From Eleusine coracana subsp. coracana (taxonomy: Eukaryota; Streptophyta; Magnoliopsida; Poales; Poaceae): DNA of 64,000 nucleotides. Location of the stretch: positions 34,416,432 to 34,480,431 of the forward strand of contig CM064417.1 of assembly GCA_032690845.1 (NCBI GenBank), written 5' to 3'. The translations under genes and the position numbers were made by a program. Under the pieces are notes generated by a model. That model was given only the letters and a program-made list of their open reading frames with translations, made no database searches and was not told the DNA's origin. Shown here piece by piece: positions 22,049 to 33,869 of this stretch; the first letter of the stretch is position 1, and each line of letters begins with the position of its first letter.

Positions 22049-22051
<3 letters not shown>

Positions 22052-22118
22052 CGGCTAACACAATGCATATATATTCGATCCACTCGACTACTGCTCGATC
22101 GGCGCATCGATCCCATCG

Positions 22119-23871
22119 ATGGATGTTCTGTGCGACGACCTGCTCGTGGCGGAGATCCTCCCCCGGCCGCCTGCCACCCAAGTCCCTCTTCCGCCTCAGC
22201 ACCGTCTCCCGTCGCTACCATGCCCTCGCCCATCTTTACAATGAACTCAACGTCGTCTACTGGCAACGGACCAGCGTGTTCTTCCAGCCAGAGAAGGGCC
22301 TTCCACGCTTCGTGGTCGACCCCGGCGACATGACAGACCCGCTCGTGTCCATGGAAGACCTGGCTGCCTCCTTGCCCCGCCCCAGCGCGACGGACGAGGA
22401 GCGCATGCGGTTTCACGCGGACGGCATTGTCATCGTCCACTCGGCGAGTTCGGACGGCCTGCTCCTCTACGACAGCAGAGGCAGCGCCTACTGGATCCAG
22501 TCCGACAAGGACCAGGCCATAGTGTACAATAGCCTCAGCAACTCCTTTCGGGCCCTCTTCCTCCCCCGTCGTCTCGCCGACGGTCAACAGAACCGCTGCA
22601 TCGGCGAGGGCGTGCTCAGTGATCTCCAGTACGCGCATCAATATGTCAAAGTGTTTATAGTCACTACCAATATTCATAGTTTTAAAAAATTCTCACATAA
22701 ACTAATTTTATATTAAACAAGCTTCATCGTGTAAAATGTACGCTCAGTTGTTACATTTGAAACCGGTAAAATTAGAACAAGGCGAATCAATCTATAAAAA
22801 AAAATATATATGTAATGAATATCATATTGCCCATCTAATTTGTCGGTTACAACTAACCAGCGATAGAGATCAGCAACAGTGGATAGATTATAAGTATCAC
22901 CTTAGATTCGAAAAATTCTGTGGTCACCATGGAGGCAAGCGGGCGATGGCGTCGCGTCGTAGACTCGCGTGAAGGACTGAAGGCAGCGGCGCAGGCGAGC
23001 GACAGGCGACGGCGTCATGGATTAATTTGCGTTGCGTGTCGCGTGCGTGGAGGCGGCGGCGCAGGCGGGCGACGTGCGACACCTACGACTCCCAAATCCC
23101 GATCACAATCACGATCTCCAAATCCAATCCATCTACGCAGGGTCCAGGACTGGGTACGTCAACACGTCATGGGCTGTTGGTTAATAGGCTTAGTAAATTA
23201 ATAAATAAATGGAAGATTGACAGTAATTAATGGCCCAAGTTAAATCAGTTTTTTTGGCCCATATACTCAAATATATGAACTAAAATTGTACAGCGTTGGC
23301 AGGGGCCATGGGCCTCCGCCACTGAGTCCGACGCGGCCGTGTTTGAGGTGTGGAGATCAAACACAGATGATGGCATGTGGACGCTGGTGATGTGGGTTAC
23401 CGTCGCACAACTCATGGAGAGGAATCCACTGACAGCTGTGTACATGACGAGGAACAGGAATAACCTCCCCCTCAAGCCGCTGGGCTTTTCCATCCCGTCT
23501 ACAAGGATATCGTCTTCGTAGCACTGCCTGGGGCTGTCTTCCTCCTCTCCATACGACATGCCTCAATGGACCTGTGGTGCACGCATGATGGCTTCTTGGC
23601 CACTCCTCAACAGATGTTCGAATATCAGCATTCGTATTCCCGCAAACGAGTTCCGCCGACAAACAACTACTGTTCAATCCTAGCAGTGCCGCCAAGAACG
23701 AAATTACCTGCCTTTGTGAAAAGAGGAAAAGAGCCAAGAAAAAGGACAAGGGACGAGATTTATTGTTCATCACATAAACCAAGCAAGCCTCGTCATCGAA
23801 AACCGAATCATCTAGCAGAGCTAAAGGAGGGCGCCCGAAGCGGGTCTGAAAGCCCACTTGGAAGATCCTAG
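22119..23871 (+). pseudogene. F-box protein pseudogene, interrupted
   Basis: The ATG at 22119 opens an F-box motif (LCDDLLVAEIL, then after a frameshift near 22165, PPKSLFRLSTVSRRYHALAH). An associated region follows (FFQPEKGLPRFVVDPG; SDGLLLYDSRG). Similarity stops near 22640. It resumes at about 23320 with FEVWRSNTDDGMWTLV and, after another frameshift near 23490, HPVYKDIVFVALPGAVFLL and SMDL, ending at 23871. The order fits one grass F-box gene broken by about 650 bp of unrelated sequence and at least two frameshifts. F-box proteins recruit substrates to SCF ubiquitin ligases; this copy should be inactive. Confidence 0.72.
22640..23290. other. Insertion or intron inside the F-box pseudogene
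   Basis: An AT-rich left half, then a GC-rich stretch (22930-23150), with no recognised family. Ends and target duplication were not defined. Confidence 0.35.
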
Positions 23872-24600
23872 AGCACCTGGAGACCGACAGTGAACTTGAC
23901 GAGTCAATGTACTAGCATTCTACTCTTCCACCTCACCTAAAATGGATGTCTCTAAAAACTATATAAAAAAACTAATAAACAGCTCCAATAGAAAATCTAA
24001 ATGGATACCTATCCTACACAATTTTAGATTACAACCTAAATTTCTCCATCCTCATCCAAATACACCAATCCAACACTTGATGTGGCCATGTGGGTAATAC
24101 AATCACTTCCGGAAAAGGAAAAGAGGGATCCATCCTCTCGTTGTACATCATCCCGTTACTTGTGACAGTTGAGTTTATCACAGAGAAACTAACATGGCAT
24201 GAATTGTGATATACAGAGGACAACATGACCCAAAAACATGTGTAGCACTCACAGCTTGGCAAAGTTCTGATTCCTAACTATTACAAATTTACAATACAAC
24301 TTATTATATTTGAAATTCGATAGTGCATACCTCAGGGTATCAAGAAACGAAGCATCAATATTCAGGGTGTAAACTAGAACATCAAAAGTGCAAGTAGATT
24401 AGGTGCTACAAAAAGGCATTTCAACAAAATTTGAATACAGGACAGGACATACCGGATAGAAAAAGTCACGCACGAGTCTCTTTTGGAAAATCAGCCCATC
24501 ATTAAAACCGTGATGAGGGCTCGGCTCGTTTAGCATCAAATCGAATCAGCCCAAGGCGAAGGCAAGCCCAGCACGGGCCCAGAGAAACACGACATGCGCG
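23872..24600. other. intergenic, AT-rich
   Basis: No gene recognised. A short segment near 23935-24050 has the lexicon of AT-rich inverted-repeat elements (AAATGGATAC, TTTAGATT), but no matched ends were found. Confidence 0.4.
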
Positions 24601-24639
24601 ATCGGCGTCAAATAAATTCCCCACCTGGCAGTGACCCAA

Positions 24640-24910
24640 GCAAAAAGCAATCGGCAGGCATAACAACTTTCTCTCTCCTCCGACCACCCGCACCAGCCTC
24701 TCTCCTCCGCCCCCGGCCGTCTGCTTCTCCGCCGCGCCGCAGTCCGAGCTCGCTGCCTCCGCCGCCCTACCGCAAGTAAGAGGCAGCGCTCCTGCTTCAT
24801 CTCACCGCCACTGAAGTTTCGACGCTCGCGGTGTTCGTTGCCGTTGCGTTTACTCTGGGGTTTCTGATCGCACGGCAGGTGGTGACTGGTGAGCGTGTGG
24901 TTGGCTGAAA
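24640..24910 (+). promoter_or_regulatory. Presumed 5' UTR of the chimeric gene
   Basis: Pyrimidine-rich patches (TTTCTCTCTCCTCC, CCTCTCTCCTCC) typical of grass core promoters and leaders occur at 24665-24720. A possible leader intron runs from a CCGCAAG|GTAAG-like context near 24776 to GGCAG near 24880. No TATA box is obvious. No transcript evidence is available to me. Confidence 0.4.
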
Positions 24911-27717
24911 ATGGCGACGGCGGGGAACCATGGCGGTGGCGGAGGGAATCTCCCGCTCAGGGATGAAGAGAAGTACAAGGAGAAGCAGATGGATAAGAAG
25001 AGCAGCTTCGACTCCATCGAAAACTGTATGCTGCTCCTATTTCTCCACTCCGCCTCATATCATCTCATCTCATCTCTGGAATCTGGATTACCGCTATGTT
25101 GTGTGTTCAGTTCGACCTCTACACGTTGAAATCTGCGACCGCTTCATAGATCATGCGGTCTTCCTCCATAGGGCCTAGATACGTTCCGCTGGTCGTTTTG
25201 TTCTGATTTCTGAAGCGAGTGGTTGATCAGCAGTTCCAGCGTAATCCCAAGTTCTGTTTGATTCCGTGCCTTTGCGTGCACTTGTGGTTGTCGATGGTTG
25301 AAATCAGTTAGGTTTCTGAGGATTTTCGGTCTATACTCTGGGGTGCATGCATTTCGGTACACTGTTATCTGAACGTTTGTTCCGTTTTTATAGACTGTAT
25401 TCTAGCGTAATCTGCAGACTATAATCAGAACACATTTGTTCTGTTTTTGTTCCATGTGCAGTACGATTGGGTCTTTGCGTCCACAGAACTTATAATGATT
25501 TGGCTCTTAAATATCAATTAGCTAGTGCTGCTTGGTGGCCTAAATTCGAGGCGATTTTGGTCTTCAGCAAGATTCCGTCTCTCTTGCGCAGTTCGTTTTG
25601 TTCTGATTTCTGAAGCGAGTGGTTGATAAGCAGTCCCAGCGTAATCCCATGTTCTGCTTGATTTCGTACCTTTGTGGTTGTCGATGGTTCAAATCAGCTA
25701 GGTTTCTAAGGATTTTGAGTCTAAACTCGGGTGCATTTCGTTACACTGTAATCTGCACTTTTGTTCCGTTTTTGTAAACTGTATTCTAGCGTAATCTGTG
25801 GACTGTAGTCTGAACATTTGTTCTGTTTTTGTTGCATGTGCAGTATGATTGGGTCTCTTCTTCCTAAAAAATTCTGACATTTCTCCTCTGAAATCTCAAT
25901 TAGTGTTGCTTGTTTGCCTACATTCGAGGCAATTTCGGTCTTGAACAAGTTTGATAGTCAGTCATGGGGATCAGAAAAATTCAGTCAAGTAGGCAATGAT
26001 TTGATTCAGGCCTGTATGATTTCTGAGGAAATTGTAGCTTGTCACCTTTGTTTTAGTCACCATGAATTTGGTCAATGGATCAATGGGTCAAGTGATCTTT
26101 CCAATTAGTTTGTTCAACGTTGCACGTTTTCTGTGTGGATTTTGTTTGTTTGTAACCATAGTTCTCTCCTGTGTAAATCATATTACTGAAGAAACTGTCA
26201 CTTTGTTATCTTTATCTGCGTTGTGCTGAAGTCAGCTGTCGTGTTGATCAGTAAAAAGTAGTGACAGTGCTGCTAGTTTGTTCAATCCTATGCACCTTTT
26301 GTTCCAATTGGTTCTTTCACAGCATTTGGTCAGTATACTTGCATCACTATTATATCTGAAACTGAATATCTATCATGCTTTCTGTCTGTAACAGTGCTCT
26401 CTTAAGGGATTGATGAGAATGACGTGAAAGAGCTGCAGGATGCTGGGATTTACACTTGCAGAGCACTACTGAAAAAGACTAAGAAGGTTCTGAACCATCC
26501 ATCATAACTCCGTTTCTCCACTCATTTTTTATGTAGCGCGTAACCAAGTTTCCTCTTGTCAATATTCTTAACACATTTGCTGCTCCCGTGTTCACCTTGC
26601 AGAGGCCTACAGACATCAAGGGTTTAAGTGAGGCCAAGGTTGACAGGATCTGCGTGGCAGCCCATAAGATTCTGGTCCGCACCTGCTTCCGTTAATTTCG
26701 ATTTAAATTTTCCAAGCAGTACTGTGTGTCTTTTTGGTTCATCAGAGTCTGGGGTTCATGCTGCAGGACCCATCGTCAGCGCATCAGGCGGAAGGGGCGA
26801 TGGTGAGCATCTCGTCCTCCTCGTCACAGGCGGAGACGACCATGGACTCCAAGGACTGGAGGTTCCCGATCTTGGTTGCAATGGAGGCGTTGGTTACCAC
26901 GCCAGCCTACGAGAGCGAATGGTGGGGCCGGCTGGGGAAAGCAATGGTTTGTTGGTCGTCCTCGCCCACCCGGGGGCGTTGTGCCGTATGCAAGCACGAG
27001 CAGCGCGGGTGCCCCGTGGACTGCCCGCTCGCCCGATTTTTTCCTGTCTGCGAGGACCAGCTCTTCAAGAATGCTCACCACGTCTTCGGCTCCAAAGGAC
27101 TGATGCGCGACGCGACCAAAGACCTGAGCCAGGAAAAGAAGACTGATCTGATGATGACCATCATGTATCAGGCAAATGCCCGCAGGATTGACCCGGTCCT
27201 TGGCATCATGGGGATCATCCGGGCAATCAAAGCTGACACACATGCAGCTTCAGCTGACAGGAAAAGCGTGCAGCTCGCGACGCGCATCCCGGAGGCTGAT
27301 GACACTGATGCTGGTGCTGGAGCGGCAGGTGCTGCTGGGGCTGACACTGTGAAGGAGGCGCCGGCGCGGAGACCTCGGTGCGGGGCCTGCAAGGCAATGA
27401 ACTGCAAGTGCTCCGATGATTGCAAGTACGCGCCCTACTTCCCGCCGACGACCAAGGAAGACTTCGCCGCTTTGCGCCGCGAGTTCAGTGAACCATGCAT
27501 CAGCAGTATGGTGTTCGATAGCGCTGTCCTACCAGAGCAGAGGCAGCACGTCATCGCGTCGCTCCTGTACGAGGAGAAGGCGCGGCGGGATGACCCAATC
27601 TACGGTTGCTTCTCTAGCATCGCCGACTGTCTGGTCAAGCTGAAGGAGGCCCAGCAGTCAACCAACAAGGAGGAGGACGGCGTGGATGACGTGTCCTCTG
27701 GAGGCGCGGATACTTAA
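24911..27717 (+). CDS. Chimeric gene: DMC1/RAD51-type N-terminal domain fused to two LOB domains
   Basis: Proposed exons are 24911-25025, 26407-26486, 26603-26674 and 26746-27717, all with GT/AG borders and compatible phases, giving about 412 residues. Exon 1 ends in SSFDSIEN. Exon 2 reads NDVKELQDAGIYTC. Exon 3 reads IKGLSEAKVDRIC, and exon 4 starts SLGFM. This follows, exon by exon, the N-terminal helix-hairpin-helix region of meiotic recombinase DMC1, but the ATPase core is absent. Instead exon 4 encodes two LOB cysteine blocks with perfect C-x2-C-x6-C-x3-C spacing (CAVCKHEQRGCPVDC at 26980; CGACKAMNCKCSDDC at 27379), each with a following GAS-like block and DPV/DPI.G tail. LOB proteins are plant DNA-binding regulators. 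If exon 2 instead started at the CAG at 26394, a TAA would interrupt it. An independent LOB-only protein could start at the ATG at 26800. Confidence 0.6.
25193..25955. repeat. Two diverged ~380 bp tandem copies inside intron 1
   Basis: Copy 1 (about 25193-25577) and copy 2 (about 25593-25955) share CGTTTTGTTCTGATTTCTGA, TTCTAGCGTAATCTG, ATGTGCAGTA.GATTGGGTCT and a CATTCGAGGC-type end. They differ by scattered substitutions and small indels, so the duplication is old. Confidence 0.85.
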
Positions 27718-28662
27718 AGCAAGGAGTAGTAGATCAATGAACTGCACTGCACCTGCGTATCAAATTCTTCCAGACTTGATCAAATCCTCTTGTCGGTTGT
27801 CTTTGACTCTACGCAGTTTGCGGAGCTCTGCAAAAGTTTTGCAAATGAGTTGTTTTCTTCGCATTGAGTGATGCCACGGCCCGATGTATCTCAGTATAAC
27901 CCATCATATATATAAATGCTACATATATTCATGTTTAGTATTCCTTATGTCCGTGCTGGACGATAGCGACAGCGCCATCATCCCTCTGTTCTTATACTTT
28001 CACAAGAGATTTAACGCTAAGTTTCAGATTTCAAGGCGAAGTTTCTAGTTACTAGTGTTCAGTTGGGAGAATTGGTTCCATGTCCCATACAAAAAGAAAT
28101 GGCATATTTTAAAATTTACCATTAGTGCCGTCAAAAGAATAAGTCATTTCGGAATGTAGGATTGTCCCAATGTGAAATTCGAGTCAGTCAGCCCAGAGGC
28201 CAGAGCCAGGTTGGTCATACCATCTGACGAGTGCATGGAATTCAGGCACAGTTTGTACCATCCTTTAACAGAGCATCCATATAGACGTGCAACAAAATAT
28301 ACGAGTCAAGCAGCATACGTTTTTTCACTTCCCAAGTTCCCATGGAAACACGTGATAAGAGTTCCGTAAAATTTGGAATGTCACAGGACTAGTTCAGACA
28401 AAGACAAACGTCACAAGAGTTCAGTTAATAATCTGGGTCGAGCAAGTCTTCACGACGACCAACTTTGCAGGGCTGGCAACACATGATCTTGGTAGGTCAA
28501 CCTTCTTGCAATCCATTTCTCATAATACTGTGATATCACCGACGTCACGAAGTCCTCTTTAGTGCCAGAGCTAGAGAAAAATGTTAGGGGATGTGACTGT
28601 GACACTCAGATGTCTCATTTTGACCTTAGCTAGCATTAGTCCATCAATGTGTAGCTAAGAGA
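27718..28662. other. 3' UTR and intergenic spacer
   Basis: The first ~250 bp are probably the 3' UTR of the chimeric gene. The rest, up to the mariner-like element, shows no gene, RNA or repeat that I can name. Confidence 0.45.
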
Positions 28663-30121
28663 TACTCCCTCTGGCCTTTTTTTGTTGACGTTTCCGACCA
28701 GTGCGAGGGAAATAAGGATGCGGTGAATTGACTCTTATGTCCTTTAGTTTTTCATCCCTAAGCTCGTGTCGCATGGCTGCTCCGCCGCCGCCCGGCCGCA
28801 CCTCACCACCGCGCCATGGCGCCGCCATGGGACCATCTCCCTCACCATGAAATCGCCTCCCCAATAGAATCCCCTTTATCCTTGCGCGTTTGCCCCCTCC
28901 CCCCCCCCCCCCCCCCCCCCCGGTATCCTTGAAAATCCCCGGAGCCCTCGATCTGGAGCTGGTTGGATCGTCAAGAATGGAGGTCGCGGCGGCGGAGGTG
29001 TGGTAGGGGACAACGCCTAAGGTGCAAGCGCATCACAGGGATGAGGAGAATCGACCCTGAAGGCGAAGGTCGCGGCTGCGGTGACGACGGCGATGGGCAG
29101 AGAAGCCTACTTCGTGGGCGACTGCGAGGGAGGAGCCCAGATCCATGGGCGGGCTGAGATGGTGATGGCCGCCGCGAGTGCATGCTCTTCAATGTCGATG
29201 GATGTGAGCACATCCACACTGATGTCGACATCGCTGTCATTGCATAGGGTGTTGCCTACTCCAACCTGTTCACTTGTAGTCAACAGCTCGATATCCTCGT
29301 GCACACCAGGATTGTCATCTTCACCCTCCTGCAGGTTAGTGAACCCTCACGTTCCTCGCTCACCACCTGTTCGACATATTGTCAAACTAGCCTACCTTTT
29401 TATCGTTGTTAATTTCTGCAGTTATTTGAGCAAATATGCATGCATATTGATGTGGTCTTTGTGATCAGTAACTATTCCTCCTTCTAATCATGAATTATTG
29501 TTGTTAATTGCATCTGGCAAATACTACTGGTATATGCAACACATGGTTAGTGCAACAATAATTTTCTTTTATGGACATCCTGTACAGAGTTTTGTTGATA
29601 AAGTTTCAGAATCAACCTTTCAACAATCTATATTTCTAAAGAAGACAGTCACCCTATACCACATATCCTTGATATTTTGGTGCAACCTGAACTATCAATT
29701 TTGCTATTATAGCTCATATAGATTCATTTGCCTGATGGTGAAAATTTCTACTTCAGTATTGTCCAAACAGTTTACCATGTTGTCCATTTGCTTTTCTTCT
29801 AAAAATGCTAGCTATATGGCAAACGAAACACCGGTGCACAGGCAGTTGGTTATCATAGTTTTGTACTAGTGTAAAAGGCATACGCTTTCAGTTGCTTCTA
29901 AAATGCTTGCTATGTGGGAAACTAAGCTCCTGCATATGCAATCAGTTATATCCATACTCCATAAACTCAACATATATCCTCAATTAGCACTGCAAAGCGT
30001 AGGCTGCTATGCTGAGTTGTGATGAGAAGCAATTTATTAGGATTTTTATAGCTATTTTTTCCTTTTCACACTGAGAATTTTACATTTAAACAAATTAAGA
30101 ACTAATAGTCTATTAGCTTAA

Positions 30122-33100
30122 TATCACGGAACCGCCTTACCACGGAGACGGCTCCGTTCTAGGATCTTTCTCGGTGGCGACACGCGTTGTGACGCCCAAT
30201 AGTATAACACATGACAGAAGAATATAATTACAACAAGAGCATAAGTGGAGAACAGAGTTTTACATAAATCCGAAGTTATATTATAAACCAGAGTTTTATC
30301 GAAATAAATTACGGAAGCGAATTGTCCAACATTGATTCAACTAATTCGATGAAATAGATAGATACAATCGCCCTCTCACGGCGACACACAGGGAGCAACC
30401 CGGCCATAATAGGTGCCTTGCCCAGGCACCGTACCGGCAAGCAAGGAACTACTCCTCGTCTTCATTCGTGCACAGCTCCCACTCAATGTTCCAGCAGTCG
30501 GGACGCTGGCCCTCCGAGTGGAATCTTCCACCGCAGTGGCAGTCTCCGTCCTGGTCATCTGAAAACCATATAGAGCTACGCCCTGAGTAACTAATTTACT
30601 CAGCAAGACTGACCCGTTAAAATGGCCATCTACAGCCGACGTCTAGACATGCAAAGGCTAGGGATAGGGTTTATATTGCCAGGAAGCCAGCCTAGGAGTG
30701 GATTCTCATTTTTCAAGTTTTAGCATCAAGTTAAGTTGTCATGCGGAATAATAAATTTAGTTTGCACTAAAACTATAACAATCATGGTTGCAATATAATC
30801 TTGATAATTCCAAACAACAGTATTAAACCCACTTATCATCTTAATGGCTTCCAACACTGTTCCGGAGCAGCGATCAAGCGGTACTCGTTACTGTGAGGGA
30901 CAACGATTCGAATCGATTTACATCCTGCAGGAGAAACCTGCTTGCACGACCCATACGCGCTTCCTGGAAGCCGCATGGAGCAACCTTTCGCTTACGGTAC
31001 CGCAGGGTCTTCCGGGTCCAGACTCCCTCGAGAAGGGTCCCCCGACGCGATGCACCCCGTGCCGCCATCCGTGGGTGGATTGCTCCCTCCTCTCAGCCCC
31101 AGTTCCACCGAAGAAGGGAGAAGGCTATCTTCCGACCAGGCAGTAGTTGTAGCTACGTCGGTTTACTGGGCCCATAACTCCAGCATGCAAACAGTGCGTT
31201 CAAACTTGACCTCATAGGACCGGACACGAGGCGTAGCATTAGATGACTCGAACGGGGCTACCTCCTTGAAGACAAGCTGTCCTTCCCTTTCCACCTAGTT
31301 GCCCGTCCAGTCTTCATTGTGATCCCATCCACACTTTCCTTCATCCGACAACATTCCCCAGTGATAATATTTCCTGTCTACGAGTGGTCTCCATACCACT
31401 CGATGAGTAGTCGTCCTAAATTAAGCAGAGCGACTACCGACCTAAGGCTAAATATCTGGAAGGAGGGATCTACTGCACGCTAGGGTTTCAACCAACTCCT
31501 ATCACTTAATGCATAGTCAAGTCTACATCCCTAGCTAGTGATAGAGTAAAAATTTAAAACAGGGATAATGCACCGAGGCTTGCCTGGGTTCTACTCTTGC
31601 TCACCTACGACACCTCCGGCTCCTTCTGGATCCTGCTCCGGTCCCGTCTCCACGTGGTTCATTGCGTGATCTATATGATGCAAAAGATGATGCTTATGAG
31701 AGAAGATTCATGGCACTTCCTCAATAAATACGTTAATGTACACTATTTCTCGTGGAAGTGAGCGGGATGTGTTGATTAGTTCAGCATTGTAACGTATTTA
31801 GTGGAGGCACAGGGTGAGGGCGTTTAGTGTATTTCCTTCATGGACTCCAGTATTTAATCGCGATGACGTTGTATAAAAATATGGCAGTCGGCAATGATCG
31901 GACGGAGGTGCAACATATATATTACTAAGGGATGCGGGTCAAGGCATTACCTACAGCTTATATGATGTTTATCATGAAAGACATAGTAGTCAAACCTAAC
32001 ATATAGGAATGAATTTATAACGTCCAGTGAATTATTAGAGCTACCATATCATTAATTATTTTAGCCTAGTTCTAGAAACCAAATGCACATGGAGAATTTA
32101 CTGTAACTAGGTCATGCCAGGGGTGAATTATGACCCAAGTTCCATAGACATGCAATGAGCCAATAATTTTAAATAATTAAAATAAGGAAAAGGTATTAAT
32201 TTCAATTATGATAAAAATACAGAGACTCACCCCAAGACATTTTTTAGGAAGACTAAAAACTGAAAAACATAATTGGTGGCCAAGTTTCAAGATTTTATCA
32301 GCTCCCTATAGTTAGTTATGAATTAATAAGTGTTTTTCTCATTTATTTTAATCCTGAAAATAATACTAACATGCAACATGGTTTAGCATTTTTCTACAGT
32401 AGTATAAGTCTAGAGGGTTTCAGAGAATTTTTGTTTGCCCCTAAATTCACAGTATTCATTTATCTGTGGATTTTATAAACTAATAGGTTTATTCTGGAAT
32501 TTATTTAACCAAATAACAGTGGAAAAAGACCTTGGGCCAATAGCTGAATGGCCACACAAGGGCCACACCAACATGGCCGCACCAGATCCAGGCTGGACCA
32601 GCACCAGGTCGAGCAGCAGCTCGGCCGGGGCGGCCACAGCACGCCGGAGGCCGGCGGCGCGTTGCCGGAGTGGACGAAACGGCCACGAAAAATTTCAAAT
32701 AAAATACCTATGCGAAGCTTAGCTCGACGCGATCCCATTTGAGGTAGTCCCAAGGGAAGGAGCTCACCGTGGTAGCCTGCGGTGACCGGCGAAGCTCCGG
32801 GGACGTGTTGCGGTCGACGAATTATTGTGGCTTGCACGGTGGGTTTTGAGTGATGAAACTTGGTAGGATGGGGGAGGAGGGCAAGGCGAAGAGTTTGAGC
32901 CGGCTGATCTACGCCGGGAGGGGCTGGAGCGGCGAGCTCCTGCCGGCGGCAATGGAGGTGGCGGTGGTGGCCTTTTCTTTCCAAAAACGGGATGGCCGAA
33001 ACAGGAAAAAGGCAAGGACTCAATGGGGAGGGGGTCGGGCCTCGGTTAATCCCCGGTCGGGTCGACCGCGGTGGCTCCCCGTTGGTGTACGGGCGCCACG

Positions 33101-33633
33101 TGGCGCATCGGCGCCGGCAGCCCGGGCCCGCGCTGGAGGTTGAAGACACAGGCGTGGCTGACAGGTGGGGCCCAACGGGGTTTTTCTTTTTTGTTGGTTT
33201 TTGAAACAGCGTCCCTTTAATATTTTCATATATTTACAAATATAGATCCCATAAAAATTCTAAAAATATGTGTGTGTTCATCCTGGTGTGTCCTAATTTA
33301 TAAAAATGATAATGCTCAGTAGATGCCATTTGAATTTGAATATGAATGTTTCAAAGAAGGTTAGTTTTTGACCCTTTTGGCATTTATTTAGGGCACTTAA
33401 ACTTGGAATAAAAATCTGAGAAATTCTCCAAAATTATGATTGATCATGGTCCTCAATATATATTTTTGGTAGGTATGAGTCATGTTGAAAAATCTGGACT
33501 TGTAGTTCAAGTGGCATTCAAATATGCTTAATTTGACTTCAAATTTTGTAAATTTCAGTTCAAAGTTTTGGGTTTTACGCTCTTGTGATTCCTAAGGTGT
33601 TGCTTGGAATGTTTATTACTCTAGGGTGTCACA
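30122..33633. mobile_element. Solo LTR, ~3.5 kb (Ty3/gypsy, possibly Tekay-like)
   Basis: Begins TATCACGGAACC and ends GGGTGTCACA. The perfect 5 bp duplication CTTAA flanks it (30117-30121 and 33634-33638). No gag or pol frame, PBS or polypurine tract is inside, so it is a single LTR left by LTR-LTR recombination. An internal TGTGACGCCC at 30188 and the TTTGAATTTGAATATGAATG stretch near 33340 recall the long LTRs of Tekay-type chromoviruses. The lineage is tentative. The starting TA would be a mutated TG. Confidence 0.75.
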
Positions 33634-33869
33634 CTTAATTCAATCAACAATTGCTTAACGCTTACCTTTAGATGCAATGTACGTACTGTCGGTCTGCATG
33701 ACCAAAGATAAGACACCTAACTTTCTATCATTCTGAATACTCATAGAGTTTGAAGGAGGGTAACTTTAGCTCTCAATATGCATAAGCTCTATTTTTAGCT
33801 CTTAGATTTCTTCATTATTGATCCTGTCATGTTTATTTCTACAGAGCTATGCAAGAATGACAAAGTTCT

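Noticed and set aside
22096..22107. CGATCGGCGC upstream of the F-box pseudogene as another palindrome copy
   Set aside because: Single, unpaired and outside the element. Similar singles at 24598 and 43979 show that the word occurs by chance.
32505..33149. Minus-strand open frame of 214 codons inside the solo LTR
   Set aside because: GC-rich LTR sequence with proline/arginine-rich low-complexity translation and no recognisable domain.
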